DNA of 64,000 nt from Epinephelus fuscoguttatus (GCF_011397635.1 NC_064763.1:22643437-22707436); one strand, 5' to 3'. Counted from the first letter of the stretch, positions 30,801-45,800 are shown. Translations and numbers: made by a program. Notes: generated from the letters alone by a model not told the origin.

Positions 30801-33800
30801 AATCCCATGTGAATAAAAAAATGCATATATGTAGCCCTAGTCATGTCAAATCCATAATGCAGAGTGCCTAATAAATGTATTTTTCAAGATGAAACTTCAC
30901 ATTTTAGAGCAGCTTTTTTATGGTGACCTGCCCAAGGCACACCTGTGTAGTAATGATGCTGTTTAATAAGCATCTTGATTTGATACCTGTCAGGTGGACG
31001 GATTATCTTGGCAAAGAAGTTCTCACTAACACAGATACTAAGAAATGTGTGACCAAAATGTGACAGAAGAATTTAGAAAAAGTCTTTTATTTCAACTTGT
31101 AAAAAATGGGAGCAAAAACAAAAGTGTTGCATTTTATATTTTTTGTTTTGTGTACTAGTAAAACATGGCAAGAGATTTTTTAAGAGTAACTTCAGCACCC
31201 CCCGACGACCAATGTTGTGGCTGACATGGGGCTGATGATATCTAATTATGGCCAGTTATTCTGAGTTAAGACCATTTACAAGTATCGTGTTTCTGTAACA
31301 CAAGCTGTATACAGAATGCCATTAAACGTTATTGAGTCAGTATGTCCGTTTGACAACTAAATTAAGTTGAAACTGCATCAATCATAGACTCACTGGTGCA
31401 ACAAATAAAACAATGTTATGTACAAAATTTACTACAAACTGGATGAAATTTGTAGGAGTAATGAAAATAACCGGTTTGAAAAAAAACCCCAAAACCCTCT
31501 TTTAAATCTGTGTTAATTTAATTTCTTAGCCACTCATGGGCAGCTGACAAAGCTGAACATTCAACACTGACATCATCACCTCGTGAAGTTGTTATGGTGA
31601 CCACTGTCAGCAAACATTCGCTTATTTACACAACAAGATTTTCAGTTTTTAGTCACAACTAATAAACTTTGTTCTTATGTGGGTGGTAAAATTCTCCATG
31701 TGGCTTCCCAGGCTGCTCCCAAACTGCACTGCATTCTTGTGCTGTTTTGTTGTCCCTGAAGACGATAAACTAAAAGCATGGAGACTGCAGCTTTGTGAAA
31801 TGGAGAACTGTTGAGCGTTAGTGGGTGTTTGTGCTCGACTAAATGCCCTCTGGCCCTCAAGCTGTTAAAATAATGTTTCATTCCACTGAAAATCTAATTT
31901 CTGGAACAGAACAGCATCACAAGGCTGCTTCGTATTCTGTTTTTAATTTACCAGCAATCATACAGCTGACCTATAAGATAACACAAGGGGTGTGGTGAAG
32001 TGTGTGTGATGAACTGCTGCTCTCACCTTAGTCAGATCCACCCCGGTGAGGGCGTTGACAGACACGGGGAGTTCAGCTAGCAGACGGGTCACCTCTCCAG
32101 TCACGCGGCTGCCCTCTCCACTCAGGATGACAATCTCATTGGTCTTGGACAGCGGTGCAGCCACCTTACTGGCAATCTGTTAACACAAACGAGCATCTGT
32201 TTGTTATTCCACTGACAAAACACTCCTCATCTGGAGAACAGAAGCTGTCAAATCAAAATTAAATAAAAACATAACTGACTTGATAAATACATAAATATGT
32301 CATTAAAATAACCGAAAATAATATTAAAAATAAATGTAGGTATTTTTAATTAATACATTGTAACATAATTATTCTTTGTTTTAATTCTTTTTTTATCTAC
32401 CTTTGTATTCATTCCCCTATTTATTTACACTACTATTTCAGTTTCAAAAGCTAATAAATGCATCAAAAACATTACATAAAAAATTAATACACAATAAATA
32501 CATTTTAAAAATAATATATATTATTAATTTCAAATTTAAATTTCTAAATTTAATTTTTTTGTACATTTTTCTTTTTAGAAATATAAATTTGAAAATTAAC
32601 AAAAAAAAAGGGAATTCATTAACAAATAAATAAACAAATTAATTAATTAATTAAAAAGGAGATATATATTGAAAAGTAAATAAATAGGGGAATTAATACA
32701 AAGGTAAATAAATCAATACAGAGGTGAATTTAAAAGCATATGTCATTGATTTGGCCACATTTTATCAATTAATTCATGCTTACATTTATTTCTATTTATC
32801 TATTTTGAGGCACATTTAATCATTAATTTAATTCTAATTTATTTATTTGAATTAATTTTTCATTTATTTATGAAGTAATTTATCTATTTTTGATTTTGGC
32901 AGCTTCCTTACTCCATACCTCATATCATCTACATGACAGGAACTGACATGAGCATATTTCATTCATTCTGTTTCCTCATATTGGTTCTCCAAAAAAACCA
33001 AAGTCATCTGTCTCTGATAGGCAGTGTATGAACCAGTGTAATCCAACAAACACCATGCTGAGATGTTGTAGGGGTATAGCATTACCCTAAATGTGAGAGA
33101 ATGAGTACTTGTAGCATCTGTAAGGCAGGAGGGTTAGTACATTTTTAATGAGTCACATGTAAACCTGCCGGGCGTGTTAAGGAAACATGAGGAAATGTAT
33201 TTTGTGGATTATTAACAATGGCAGATTGTTTATTGTCAACATGTTTGATTATAATGAACCTATCAGATGATGAAGACTAGTTTGCTGATGTCTGAGAATA
33301 AAAATATATACCAGCTTCAGAATGCTAACGGGTTTCATGTTTTAGTAAAGCCAACTGCCTATGGTTATGATTTTAACAGTAAGTATTTACTTGTTAGCAT
33401 TCACGTGTAAAACAGCTGTTTAAAGAACACACAGATGACTGGAGTGCCAACCCTCTAGTGGTGAAGACATTTGGATAATCAGACCAATAAACCAAACTTC
33501 CCAAATGTTGGGGAATTCTTTTAAAACCAGTGGTGTGTGTATAAATGAATACCACAGACCATGGGCAGAGCCTCCAGGACCAGAGCCGTCTTGGCAGCCT
33601 CTCCATATTCCTGATAGGCTTCAGCTTTCAGCCTCATCTTCTCAGCCTCTGCCTTTCCCACCGCTTCAATAGAGGAGGCCTCTGCTTCACCGATAAGGCG
33701 GATCTTGTCAGCCTCTGCCTGCGCCGTCAGAACTGTCTTTTTCCTGGGGGAGGAGCATGAAAATTAGTTTTAATTAGGCTGCTTTCAGACCTAGAGTTGT

Positions 33801-36800
33801 CTTGCTTTGGTTCGAATCAGGGACTTATTTTGTTACAAAGTTGCATAATTGTCTAGAGTTGGTTTGTGTTCTCATGGCAGCATTTACAAGAGGACCAGGT
33901 AAAATGCCTTGTATGAGAAAGCTACTCTTGATTGGTCAGAATTTCCATGTGGGGAAAAATCCAGGAAGTAAACAAAACGTTGAAGAAGAGTACACTTGCA
34001 AGATAAATGTGACACTTTCTAATGTCACAATGGAGGGACAACTACGCAGGTTGATTTTAGCGCTGCTCATCGTGGACTATATTGCTGTCATTGTTCATTT
34101 TAGTCAAACCATACAGTTTGAAAACGAGGCGCGGCTCCAACTAGAAAACAATGTTTTGATGCATTGGATATGCTGAATGTGCATATTAAGGCAGTACAGG
34201 AGGAGGTGCACATTAATAATCCTCCAGGACTGTAACATGCTCATGTTTAACCCAAACAATGTGTCATGTGACTGCAGTTTTTCTTCAAGAAGGTCTCGGT
34301 TTGTATGTTTTGGTGCGCATCTGAGTGCGACTGCTGTGTTCACACCTGCCCAAATGAACTGCACAGCCACTTTGGGCTCCTGGGCCTCTGCCCAGTAGGC
34401 CAGTTCAGTAATCCACGACTGTGTTGATGCTAACAAACCTTAACAGCATTACAAAACCTGTTATCGTAGCTAGAAACTTTAAAAACATTACACTCTACAC
34501 TGGCTGAGACCAACAGTCAAATGACACGAATGATACTGATGATACTTGAACTCCAGGCTGTTTATACCGAGCAGACAGGAGAGGACAACAGAGGTTGTAA
34601 GAAGAGGTTGTAAAAATGTATTTTGTGTAGCATGTGGAGCCCCCATTTTTTCCAATATTGGTAACACTTGTGGGCATTTGGATTCCACTTTTTCCGATCT
34701 TTGAAAAATAATTTCTTGCGTTTTTTTTCTTTTCCTTTTTTTGTTATCATTTGACATGTTAGAATGGTGTTATACTGCACAAAGCCTTTCCTTAATTGTG
34801 CTGTTTCCAAAAAGGTGCAGCAGTGGAAACCCAGCCACAGTGAGTAAAATGTGACAGGAGCAAAAAACACAGTGAAACTGCTCGGGGCTAAGAGATTAAT
34901 TAAAATATGTACTTGCTGTCTAGCATTAGAAAGACTTGTTATTCAATTTAGAGAGCACATTTGAATCATGTGTTTAAAACATTGGCAGTAGGGCTCCTTT
35001 TGTCCACATTTAGTAAACTTAGAATAAGGATAGTGACACTTGAATTATGAAAACTAGTAAAATGATCCTTCATAATGATCAAGTTTGGAGACTTTAACAC
35101 CTAAATAAAGCTGATGAGAGAATGATATTACTGTGGCCCACTCACTTGCGTCCCTCAGCCAGCTGCTGCATCTTGTAGGCTTCAGCCTCGGCGGGTCTCT
35201 TCACGGTGGCGACGAGCTCCTTGTCAGTGCGGTCAATCTCCTTCTCCTCGATAGTGATCTGCTTCTTCCTTTGCACCACCTCAATCTCGATCTCCTCAAG
35301 ACGGATCTTCTGCTGCTCTTTGGCCGCCTGCAGCTCGTACGCCAGCTGAGCCTCTGCTTTCTAGAGAGGCAGGTTTGGTTTTTTTCATTAATACTTAACT
35401 CTAAAGCTTGATTCTTGAATATATACACAATCAAAAGTTTTTAGTACCTTTGTGTTCACTTCCTGATTAAAGGCAGCTTTCTGCATTTCCAGCTCTCGTT
35501 TGGAGTCAGCCATTTTTGTGTCAGCTAAGAACTTAACATCCATCATCTCTTTCTTACACTCAGCTTCCTGTAAAAAACAGTGTGGAAAAGATAATGACAT
35601 GGAGATGGATGAGCAGCAGTTTGTTGGTTTCTCTACTGTGGTAGCTATTAGCTAATAGCTATTAAGAATTGGAGGAAGGATGTTTTTAATGCTTTTACTT
35701 TATAGATTTTATTTCCTCTTACCCTGATGCCAGCGTCTCTTTCTGCCTCTGCCACTCCGATGTCTGCGTCCCTCTGTACTGCAGCTGTCTGAGTTTTGCC
35801 CAGTGAGCTCAGGTACTCCACTTTATCATACACATCCTGTCAGGAGGACAAATAAATATGGAGGTACAACATGGTCAGTAATTTAATCATGCTATTTCAC
35901 AGTAGAACCAAAAAGGCTGAATGCAGAATGAAGATGTCCCACACCTTGATGGTGAAGCTGAGGATCTCGATGCCCATGCGGCCGACATCAGGTGCTGCCA
36001 CCTCTCGCACCAGGGTGGCAAATTTGTCTCTGTCTTGGTAAATCTGCTCAACAGTGAGGGTACCTGAAAGGATGGAAATTGTGTTTAGTGCTGTCCCTGG
36101 GGCTGTACCACACTTCAAAACTTTCATGGCACTGATCAAATCACTCAAATACTCTGAGTATTGAAAAATGCCTTGTCATTTGGTACCAATTTTCGATACT
36201 TAAGGAGTATATCTGTTCACTGCAAAGCCTCTTTCCCACTGGACAACAACCCCGCTAACACCCACTGACATCTGACTTTTGTTGTTAATGGAAAAAGTTA
36301 CAATGACTCTGCAGTTGTAATTAGTATTTATCAGCTCAAGCTCTGATTGGTAGTGATGGAAACATGACACCAGGGTGGACACGCTAAGTTTTGGCCCTTT
36401 CTGCTGTGACTGTTCATTACTTCTGCAAGTCTCTGTCATCTCAGTCACAAACTCTGTGCATCTCCAGCAAAGCAGTGCTCAAACATTGTTCCAAAACAGT
36501 TCACACTGAGTTGGAAAGAGAGACTGAATAAGTAACATATATAAAAAAGAAGAAATCATCCTAATTTTAACTGGCCTTCACTTTGTTTCTACCTTTTTCT
36601 ACATCTGTTTTCTGGCGTGTTTGTGTCCACATTTGTTTATTTTGAATAAACAGAAGCAACACCTGCTATTTGTCTTGAATATAATATAATGTATGTCTTC
36701 AGTTATTCTGTCTCCTTGTGCTCAGTCTGATCAAACTGACCTTTCCTTGTTCTTGTTGCCGCTGGATCGTTGTGCTCTTGTGCATGCTGATACCTGCTCT

Positions 36801-39800
36801 GTATTAAAACACACCTGCTGAGCACGACGTGTTCAAGTCAACTACATTTTACCAGAAAGGAAAATAAACTGAACTAATCCTGCCCTCTGGCACGTTTCAC
36901 TCCACAACCACCTATCTGGTAAAACTGCTTCACACTGTGACTCAGTCCAAATCATGGTGACATTTTTATCTCATACTAAACAAAACAGACTGAAACTTGT
37001 TAAAGAATAAAAGTAAAATAGCAACAAAATGTATCTAAATTAAGAAACTAGAAATATGATAATTACAACCATTTACAATCTTCTGCTAGCGAATCATGTT
37101 TGTGCTGTGATCATGTCTTTCACAGGAAGAGAAGATCTAGTGTATGGAGGACGGAGGCTGCCAAATTAAAACATAAATCAATAAATGACTTGATAAATAA
37201 ATTAACATGCCATAGAATGTACCAAAATAATAACTGCCTCACTGGAATAATGAAGAAGAAAATCTTAAGAAAATAATAAAGAAATATCTAAGTTTGGGGA
37301 AATAAATAAAATATGTATAAGTAAATAAATACATAAAAAATAAAAACGTACATTTAAAATGAGTGCAAAAAATAATACATACATTTAAAAAATAATTATA
37401 AATAAATCAATAAATGGAGAAAAAAAATTAAGAAAGTAAATCTATGTCACATTTTCCCAAGTTATTAATACCTACATTTATTTTTTTATATGATTTTTCT
37501 AACATTTAATAACATATCTTTTTATTTATCACTTAGTCATTTATCTATTTTTGATTTGGCATCTTCCATCCTCCATACAGGTGAAGCTATCTTTTCTGTT
37601 TATTCCTTAATCTTTCTCCTTCTCTACTTTTCTATAATATAGGCAAAGACTGCACAGACTGTCCACATTTGTTGGAAAAACAAGAACAATAACACCACCA
37701 ACAACAACAACAACAACAAACAAATCGAGCTGTGACAATGCAGTTTGGAGAAATGACTCACCGAGGATGGCACGCAGGTGACCCTCAAGGGTCTGCAGGA
37801 TCACACTCTTGATCTCAGTGACTGACTTCCCCAGGAACTGCTCGCAGGCATAACCCAGCAGCTCATCTTCCGTCATCACCTTTACCTGGTGCCAACGTTG
37901 ACAAAGATCGTCAGCTGAACACACAGCCACAAACACAGGCACACAAATACAGGGTGTGGCGCACATAAAAAGACGACACATGCTGGCTTTTGTGGAATCA
38001 TCCAACAATCATTTTGTATACATCATTTTGTTCACTTTTACACCATCAGTTATGTAAAGAAAACAAAAAGAAACATAACATTTAGAAGAATGGGAAATCA
38101 ACACACAAATATAATTTAAGAACAATACTGCAAAGTCTGCAATGCATTACTGGCATGGATACATTAAGGCCGGATTGTTTTTAAAAAATTTCTAAGTGCA
38201 AGTGCATCTGATTTATGATCTTGCATCCTTGCTATTGGTTTTGCTATGTAGTGATGGACTGCTTCAGTTCTTATTCATACCCAACAGCTAGTGTTGGGGA
38301 CTGAAGGCTGCACACACTCAGGGCTGATCAGTGTAATTATAATCTTACACACAGTCACCTTGCCTAATTCATCAAGGGGACAAGGGTTTAGAAAACACTG
38401 GCCAATACTGACATGGAGCAAATTATAAATGGCCAGATATCAAATGATCTAAAGTTCATGTTCAAGTTCCTGTTGAGTTTATGTTTTTATGAACCCTGAG
38501 CAGAATTATATAATAATGCTTTTCCATAATTATATTTTCAATACACCAAAATGGGTTACATTTACAGATAATCATTATTTGTTGTTATTTCAAGAGTAGT
38601 GTGTGCGCTGACCATACATGCAGCCTGTTGCAGTTTCTCCTGCTTGTTTCCTCATTTTCTTACAGCTTTTAGACTTTTATCATACTTGTTTAAGTTTTTA
38701 CTATTGATTTAGTAAAATATTAATTTAGCTCACTGACATTATTACTGAATTTACACTGTACATTTCAACTAATATTCTTATTCAATTCTCATTTATTCAG
38801 GGTGTCAACAGGTATCAGACACTTACATTTTCTGCTTTTTAAAACCTTTTAAAGATCCTTTTTAACCAAATTTAAGACAGATTTTTGAACAAATTCCCCT
38901 TTTCTTGTTCAAGCACTGCAGGTAAGTATAAAGGTAAGTACACAGTATATATGTGATCCTGTGCTGAGGAAGGTTTTATGTAGGAATATGGTTTTACAGT
39001 GAGTGATGTTAATTGACATTTTGTCAGCAGGTAAGTGCAATTAAAAAGTAAAAAGAAAGTATTCAGTTTAAAGATTTGTAACATCAGAAAAGAGGACTTT
39101 CAAGCATTTTGGTACAAGAGCTTGACTCAATTTGACAAAAAGAAACGTATAAGTGAAATAGGATGATGTATTTGTGGCAATTAGGACCTCACAAATTCAA
39201 ATGTAAGATGTATTTACTGACTTTTAAGGCCTACTTATAAAGATTTTTTTAAGAAACCTGCAGACACCCTGGTCTACTATTATATTTAACACTTACAGAT
39301 CCCCCTCATTTTAACTTTACTTTTCATTTTTATTTACACTTTGTTTATATGTTTGCATAATGCACATATTTGTATCTACTTTTTATATATATATTTTCTA
39401 TTGCTCTTATAATGTGTCTATGCTTACATATAAGAGGAACTGTAACAGGATCCAATGCCCCCAGGGATCAAGAAAGTATTTCTGATTCTGACATAAATTA
39501 TTATAAAATTTTGACTTTAGTCATAATGAATGTGTACCTGGTCTTCAATTGTGCAGACAGTTGCATCCTAGTATCTAATCCATGTCCTCCACATCAAGCC
39601 ACAGTCAGTAATCAGCTATTATTAGATGCTGTATGTCTGTGATCAATAGCTGAATTTGACCTCAAACCCGTTCCTTTGGGCTTATGATGACAAGAAAAGC
39701 ATGTACTTGTAATGCATATTACTACACTAAAATTTTAGGATGCAGAAAGATTTACGCTCTGCTAATAAAGTTTTACTTTCACTTGATAAGTAATGCAGTG

Positions 39801-42800
39801 CAAATAACAATTCAGTAATTTACCGAATGTCCCAGTTACAAGGTCAAAAAACAATAAGCTGGATAATTCATGGCTGAGGAAATTATATGAGGAGACAAAC
39901 ATCTGTGGGATCATTTACAATAAAATTAAACAAAATGAAAATCAATGGCAATGACCTGAGGTTTACAAGATAAACACAAGGGCAGTCAGTGACAGTAAGA
40001 GGAATCACTTATACAGTCAGGAAATCAAAAGAAATGGTGTAAGACAGAAGGTTGTTGGATTATGTTGTACTCCACTGGAGCTGTAAGAAAAGAGAGCGTG
40101 AGCTGGGTCCTTAGGCGAGAGGTCTGCACATGGTTTTGTTTTGCAACATGCACTCATACCAGGAATGAGGGAAACACAAAGTCAGGGAAGGCGGACGTCA
40201 TTCCAAGGAAACACGTCTGAGAACAGAGCAGGCTGCAGGCCGGCCACACAACCACACACAGGCCAGCTCAAACAGACAGCAGGGGGAGCCGTGCTGCGGC
40301 CGATGCTGCAATAAAGTGTGTAATCTCTTGCGCTTAACTCCTGACCTCCTACCCCAACCCCCGCCATTCCCCTCGTGACACCACACTCCTTCCAGCCTCC
40401 TCCAAACCCACAGATCCTTAGAGATAAAAACACTAAAAAGTACAAGTACTGGTGTAAAAAGTACATGTGACAGAGAAAGAATGACATCCAAACTTCTCCT
40501 GACAACTTTTTCCTCAACTTGTGTTTTAAAGGTGACAGATTTGTCAAGTTCTTTGACTGATGTAGTTTTACTGCCAACTGACAAAATATACTCCTACTGA
40601 AAGTCACATGGCTATATGTGATTGAAATGGAAGGGTGTGGTTTATATCCACTTAAAAAACAGATTAACATTCTGCTCTGGTTTCCTTCACATCTATTCTG
40701 TTGGTTGCCTCCCTCTCAGTCCAAACATGTCACTTTAACAAGGACACACTGCTCCTGTTGCCATGGGACACACATGGCTCCACAATGGCTTTGGTTTAGG
40801 TTGGACCAATCAAATGGTGGCATGATGAGCCTCTCTGTGAAGTGAACTGTGTGAGAGTGGGGGCTGCTCGGCTTCAAACAGTGGGCTCATTGTCAGCATG
40901 CATGTAGGAAAACACAGAGAGGAACACTGGCATGACAGTGGTCAAAAATACAGAACTGATAATGAGGCATCTTCTTTCAAATACATGAAAAAACACTGGC
41001 ATGCAGACAGAAAAAAGGGAAATGGATATGACCACAATATCACTTGCAAACAGAAATGCAGAGAATAGTCATTTATTATGTCACACGTTCTTCAAGAGAA
41101 AATCCACCTTATAAAAGACAGGACGTAAAGATTCAGTTTGATGCTCAAACACATTTAAACTAGTTTTATAATTGTGTCAAAGGACAACAGGGGACTCCCT
41201 GAACACTTGGTATTTCACCCAGGTGCAGTGCCTTATGTCCTGCGTCATGCACAGACACTCACAGTGTTGTGTGCCAGATAGGCGTTCTCGTCAGCTTGCA
41301 CTGGGTTGTCCTGGACTTTTTAGATAAACTAGCAAAACAGTAACATAAAAAAAATAAGTTTATTAACCTAATCTTTGCCTTAACCTGACATGACCCATAC
41401 CCAGCCCAAACAGGCGTGGAAGGCAGACTTTCCATGTATATAGTACATTATACCAAATATACAAGTTATAGAGAAACATGAATAGTATATTCTGAATGCC
41501 TTCATACCTGGCATGCATCAAATAAACTGACCTCACTGTATGCGAATATTACTTTGTCTAGTTTGCCTAAGTTTCTAAGCGTTAGAAATAATTAACCCAC
41601 ACTTTGCCTCTCAGTCCAACTTCACATTTTCAACAAACCAAACTAATTCAGGATTTTTGTTGTGCATTCTGAAGAGGGAGGCAGACTCTATGCACGTGGC
41701 CTACGCTGTTGTGAGCATTTATACTTGTGCGGTGGTGTGTCTGTGTCTCTGCAGTTACACCTCCAAAACACTAGTCAGCGGCGGAGTTTCTGTGAAGTGC
41801 TGTAAAGTTTAGTTGATTCAAAACACACCCAAAACACATTAAGCATGGCTCAATAGAGACAATTTAAAACACAAGTACACAAATCAGCTTCACTATAACT
41901 CGCAGCATTCACAGACAAACACTTGTCTTTTGCTGGACACATTTTCCCCACAAATAGGAGGTGCATGTCAGGCTACAGTGTAGGGTACAGTGTAGGCTCT
42001 ACATCAACGCATTCACAAGTACCCTTAATTATTTGGGGTAGCCTACACATGTAGCTGCTCAAACTTCATACAGAAAGCACTTATTATGGAGCACTCTGGG
42101 ACAGACAGAGGTTTCATGGGAGAACCAGTGTAACAATGCTTTTATCCCAAACAAGGATGTGGCTATGAAAACGTAGATACACACACATAATCCAACTAAT
42201 CACACTCTTGCTCAAACCAAAATGTCAGCTGTCTAAATAAATTCCAGCAGAGATATTAATTGACATTTGACTCAAGTAAAAATGACTTACGAACATATGA
42301 CCTTTGGTAACAACTGTTTTTGATAACATGATGTTTGTGACGTTTCAGTCTAAGCATTTGATATTTGCAGATTTGGATATCATAGAGCAGTGGTTCCCAA
42401 CTAGTCCAGCCACGGGGTCCAGATTTCTCCTTAGTCATTAGTTCAAGGTCCAACACTTTAATACATTTAGCATCATACTTGTGTTTGGCCAGGCTGTCGA
42501 GCTACTTTGCTGTCTCTGATAAGTAGCTGTCTGTTAGTCAAAAACTTGCGAGTCCACTCAGAATGGGCCCGCGACCCACTTCTGGACCACGACCCACCAG
42601 TTGGGAACCACTGTCATAGAATATTGGACTATTGACCTCAGCAGAGGTCTTCGCTCTCTGAGTGTCCTGCTAGTTTGAAGTGGATTTTCTCTTTAACATC
42701 TCAAGGTTGTCAACCTTAAAAAACCATTTTGGCACTGAACAGGATGAAACAACCGAACAGATAGTCACAATATAATAATAATTCAAAAAATAAAACAGAC

Positions 42801-45800
42801 ATTGACACTAAAATGCACATCAGGCTCAACATGGACCCCTTCTCCTGTCACACTATGACCAGCTTCAAACTGAGAATAACACTCTGTCAACAGAACACAA
42901 GGGCTGCTACAGCACAGGAACCAGTGTGATGTTAATATCTGAACCAGAAAGTCCAGTTTGAAGGGTTGTCAAACACAGAGTGCCAATTCTGTGGTCTCAC
43001 TGAAATGAATATTGTGGGGTTTTTTGACTAGGTGCTACTGTCAGTCTGAATGAAGCCAGATACGTCAAACTATTTTGCCCAGTTATGAGGGTAAATCATG
43101 CAGACAATTTTTTAACCCAACATCTGTATGTACATCTGACTTAGTGTCTTAGTCAAAAATGCAGGTGTGTATCTTACTTTGAGCTCTCTGTATGAAATAC
43201 CACCTCTGCTGTGATAATGGGGTGATGCCAGAGAAAAGGAGGGTGTGGTGGGTGGTGGGGATTAATGTGTGGGTTAGTGGAGTCTGAGCTGGCATTCCCA
43301 GAAAAGTGTGGTGATTTACCTGAGCCACCCCAGTGACAGTAATAGCTACACCCTCCGCTGTCTCTACATCCTCACACTTGGGCTGCAGGGTCATAATCTC
43401 AAGCGTTATCCTGTTGAAGAATGTGGAAAAAAAAATAAAAAATAAAAATTGACATGTTCGGAGGGAAAGCAAATGAAGGGAAGGGCCAGAACACAAGGAA
43501 AAAAAACAGGACAAAGTGAAACCATTCACCCAAGGACTCCAGATCACTAACAACGGAGCAAAATGAAATGCTATCCAGAATTGTGATATTGATTTTTGTT
43601 GTAATTCTTTTCAAATGCAGCTTTATTAAAAATAACTTAATTTGTATTTAACATTCCTCAATTTTTTTAAAGCCATTTCTACAGCCTTCATTTGTTGACC
43701 CCGTTGCTAAAGGTGACTCAGAGTTCAGCTTAACTGGGGAAGCTGAAGTTAGTGACAGGTGACTGTCGCCCCTCCACTGCAGAGGAAAAAAGCAATGAAG
43801 ATGAGAAAAGCAAACACACATAGACACGTTAGCTTGTTAGTTGAACCATTTTCCTGGGTCTTCCTTTGGCCTCGAGCACCAGCCACTGCTTTTTCTTTTT
43901 TTTTTGTGGGGTCTTTTGAAATGCATTACCTGAGCCACCCCTGTCACATCCAGGGGAACACCCTCCGAGGTTTCGATATTCTCACAGCGACAGAGGATGG
44001 TCATAACCTCCAGAGACATTCTACGCAGGCAGGCAGGCAGGCGGGAATAGCAAGAGGCAAAACAGTAAGTTGGACAACAGCTGTTAGGAATGTCAGTAAC
44101 CAAGGTCAAGAGGAAGAAGGAAGAGGGAGGGGGTAATAGACACAACCTGACCTCCCGTTTTTGCCGGTTTTAACCCAGAAGGTGCTGCTGACACCTCTTA
44201 AAGAACCAGGATCCGTACAGCTATAACACAGCTACTCTTGTCTCTGATAGCTTGGATTTGTTGGAGTGGGTCTGCACGCTCCCAGGTTGGAGAAGCAGCA
44301 GCAAGAAATATTTTAGCCACCTAAAAAAAATTATATCAGTTTAAGAGTACACTATATTTAGAATATTTTCACCACCTTCCCTTGCTGTCTAACAGCCCTC
44401 TCCGATGAGGAACTGAAGCCACTATATTGCTCTCTTCAAAAGCCACCAGACTCCATTGACAAAAACAGTAATTTGACCTGGCAGGATGGGGGAGTTGCTG
44501 GTGTACTGCTGCCTAGATCGGTTTGTTTGTGTCACTGCGTCACTTTGGTGATCTGAACAAACACCAAAGTCACCAATAACAAAAACTAACCCATTGACTT
44601 TGTGTTGCTTGACTGAAAACTATACACTTATACATAATTTTGGACAATAACCAATAAGGTGACATATTTATGATACAAGTACACTCTGAAAATGGAAATG
44701 AACTAATGATGATAAATTTGTGTTGAAAGAAGTAACAAGACATACTACAGGAAATTAATGTCTTTGTGTTGTACTTTTCTAAATCAAATTAGTTACAAAA
44801 AAGCGTTGGGTTCATTCAGACATTACAAAATTAAATTCAAGGACTTTCAAGTGTTCTTGTTCTAGCACTATATTTTCCTTTTAACAGAATTAACTCAAAG
44901 CAAATAATTTATTTTCATATATTAGTTTTTATTAAGTTTCACTTTCAATTTTCAGCAGAGCTATTAAATCAGCACACAGCTGAAGAGAGAGGAAAACAAA
45001 TGGCATTAAAAAGCTGGCTTTTGTTTAGCCATGGGAACATAGGCTTACTGGTTTTGCCGAGGATTTAAGAGAAATGGTATCAGGCGGAACATCCCCATCC
45101 CGTGCACTGGCTCATCAAGATGTTCTCCACAGCTTGTTTTACATTTATACAGTGCACAAAAAAAGTTTAACCACTGTGCTTGTGCTGTATAATGGCAGGG
45201 GAAACCCCTAAAGGTAGCCTTGAATAGAGCAATGTATCTGCTTTTGTTCCCTATCAGAAAGGGCAGTCTGACGGTAAGGTAATGCAGTGACATATTTTAA
45301 ATGTCATGTACTGCTGACAGCTTATATTCCTAACCTACCGTGGTGGCACTGTACTCCTGCTTGCTTCTCCAATCTGAGGTTGTGCCGACCGCCATCTACT
45401 GTAGGTAATGCATTGACTATGGATGAGTACATCATTATTCTCCACTTCAAAAAATCCAAACTATCCCTTTAAAAAAGTGTTTCAATAAACTGGGACAAAG
45501 AGCAGGATCTACAGTTGAAAACTCTAGTAAGTGTTGACAGGATTCCTGAACCAAGCGCCTCTCCAAAGATTACATTTCTATGGAGATAACACAAGAATGT
45601 CCTCTACAAACAATCATTATCCTGCACTTCAGTACTCATCTAGCTGGATCATTTATATGAGATTATGTTTCAGAGCTGATAAAAACAGCTGTTCTTTTAC
45701 AATAAATACCGACTCAGATTCATTGCTGTTCAAGGCAAAGACATGGGAGGCTGATTGCAGCAACGCTTAGAAGAGTCTCCACCCCTTTCTTCTTTGCAAC

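Noticed and set aside
40182..40670. Overlapping minus-strand open frames in a GC-rich part of a flot2 intron
   Set aside because: No flotillin similarity, no fitting splice phases, and low-complexity composition.
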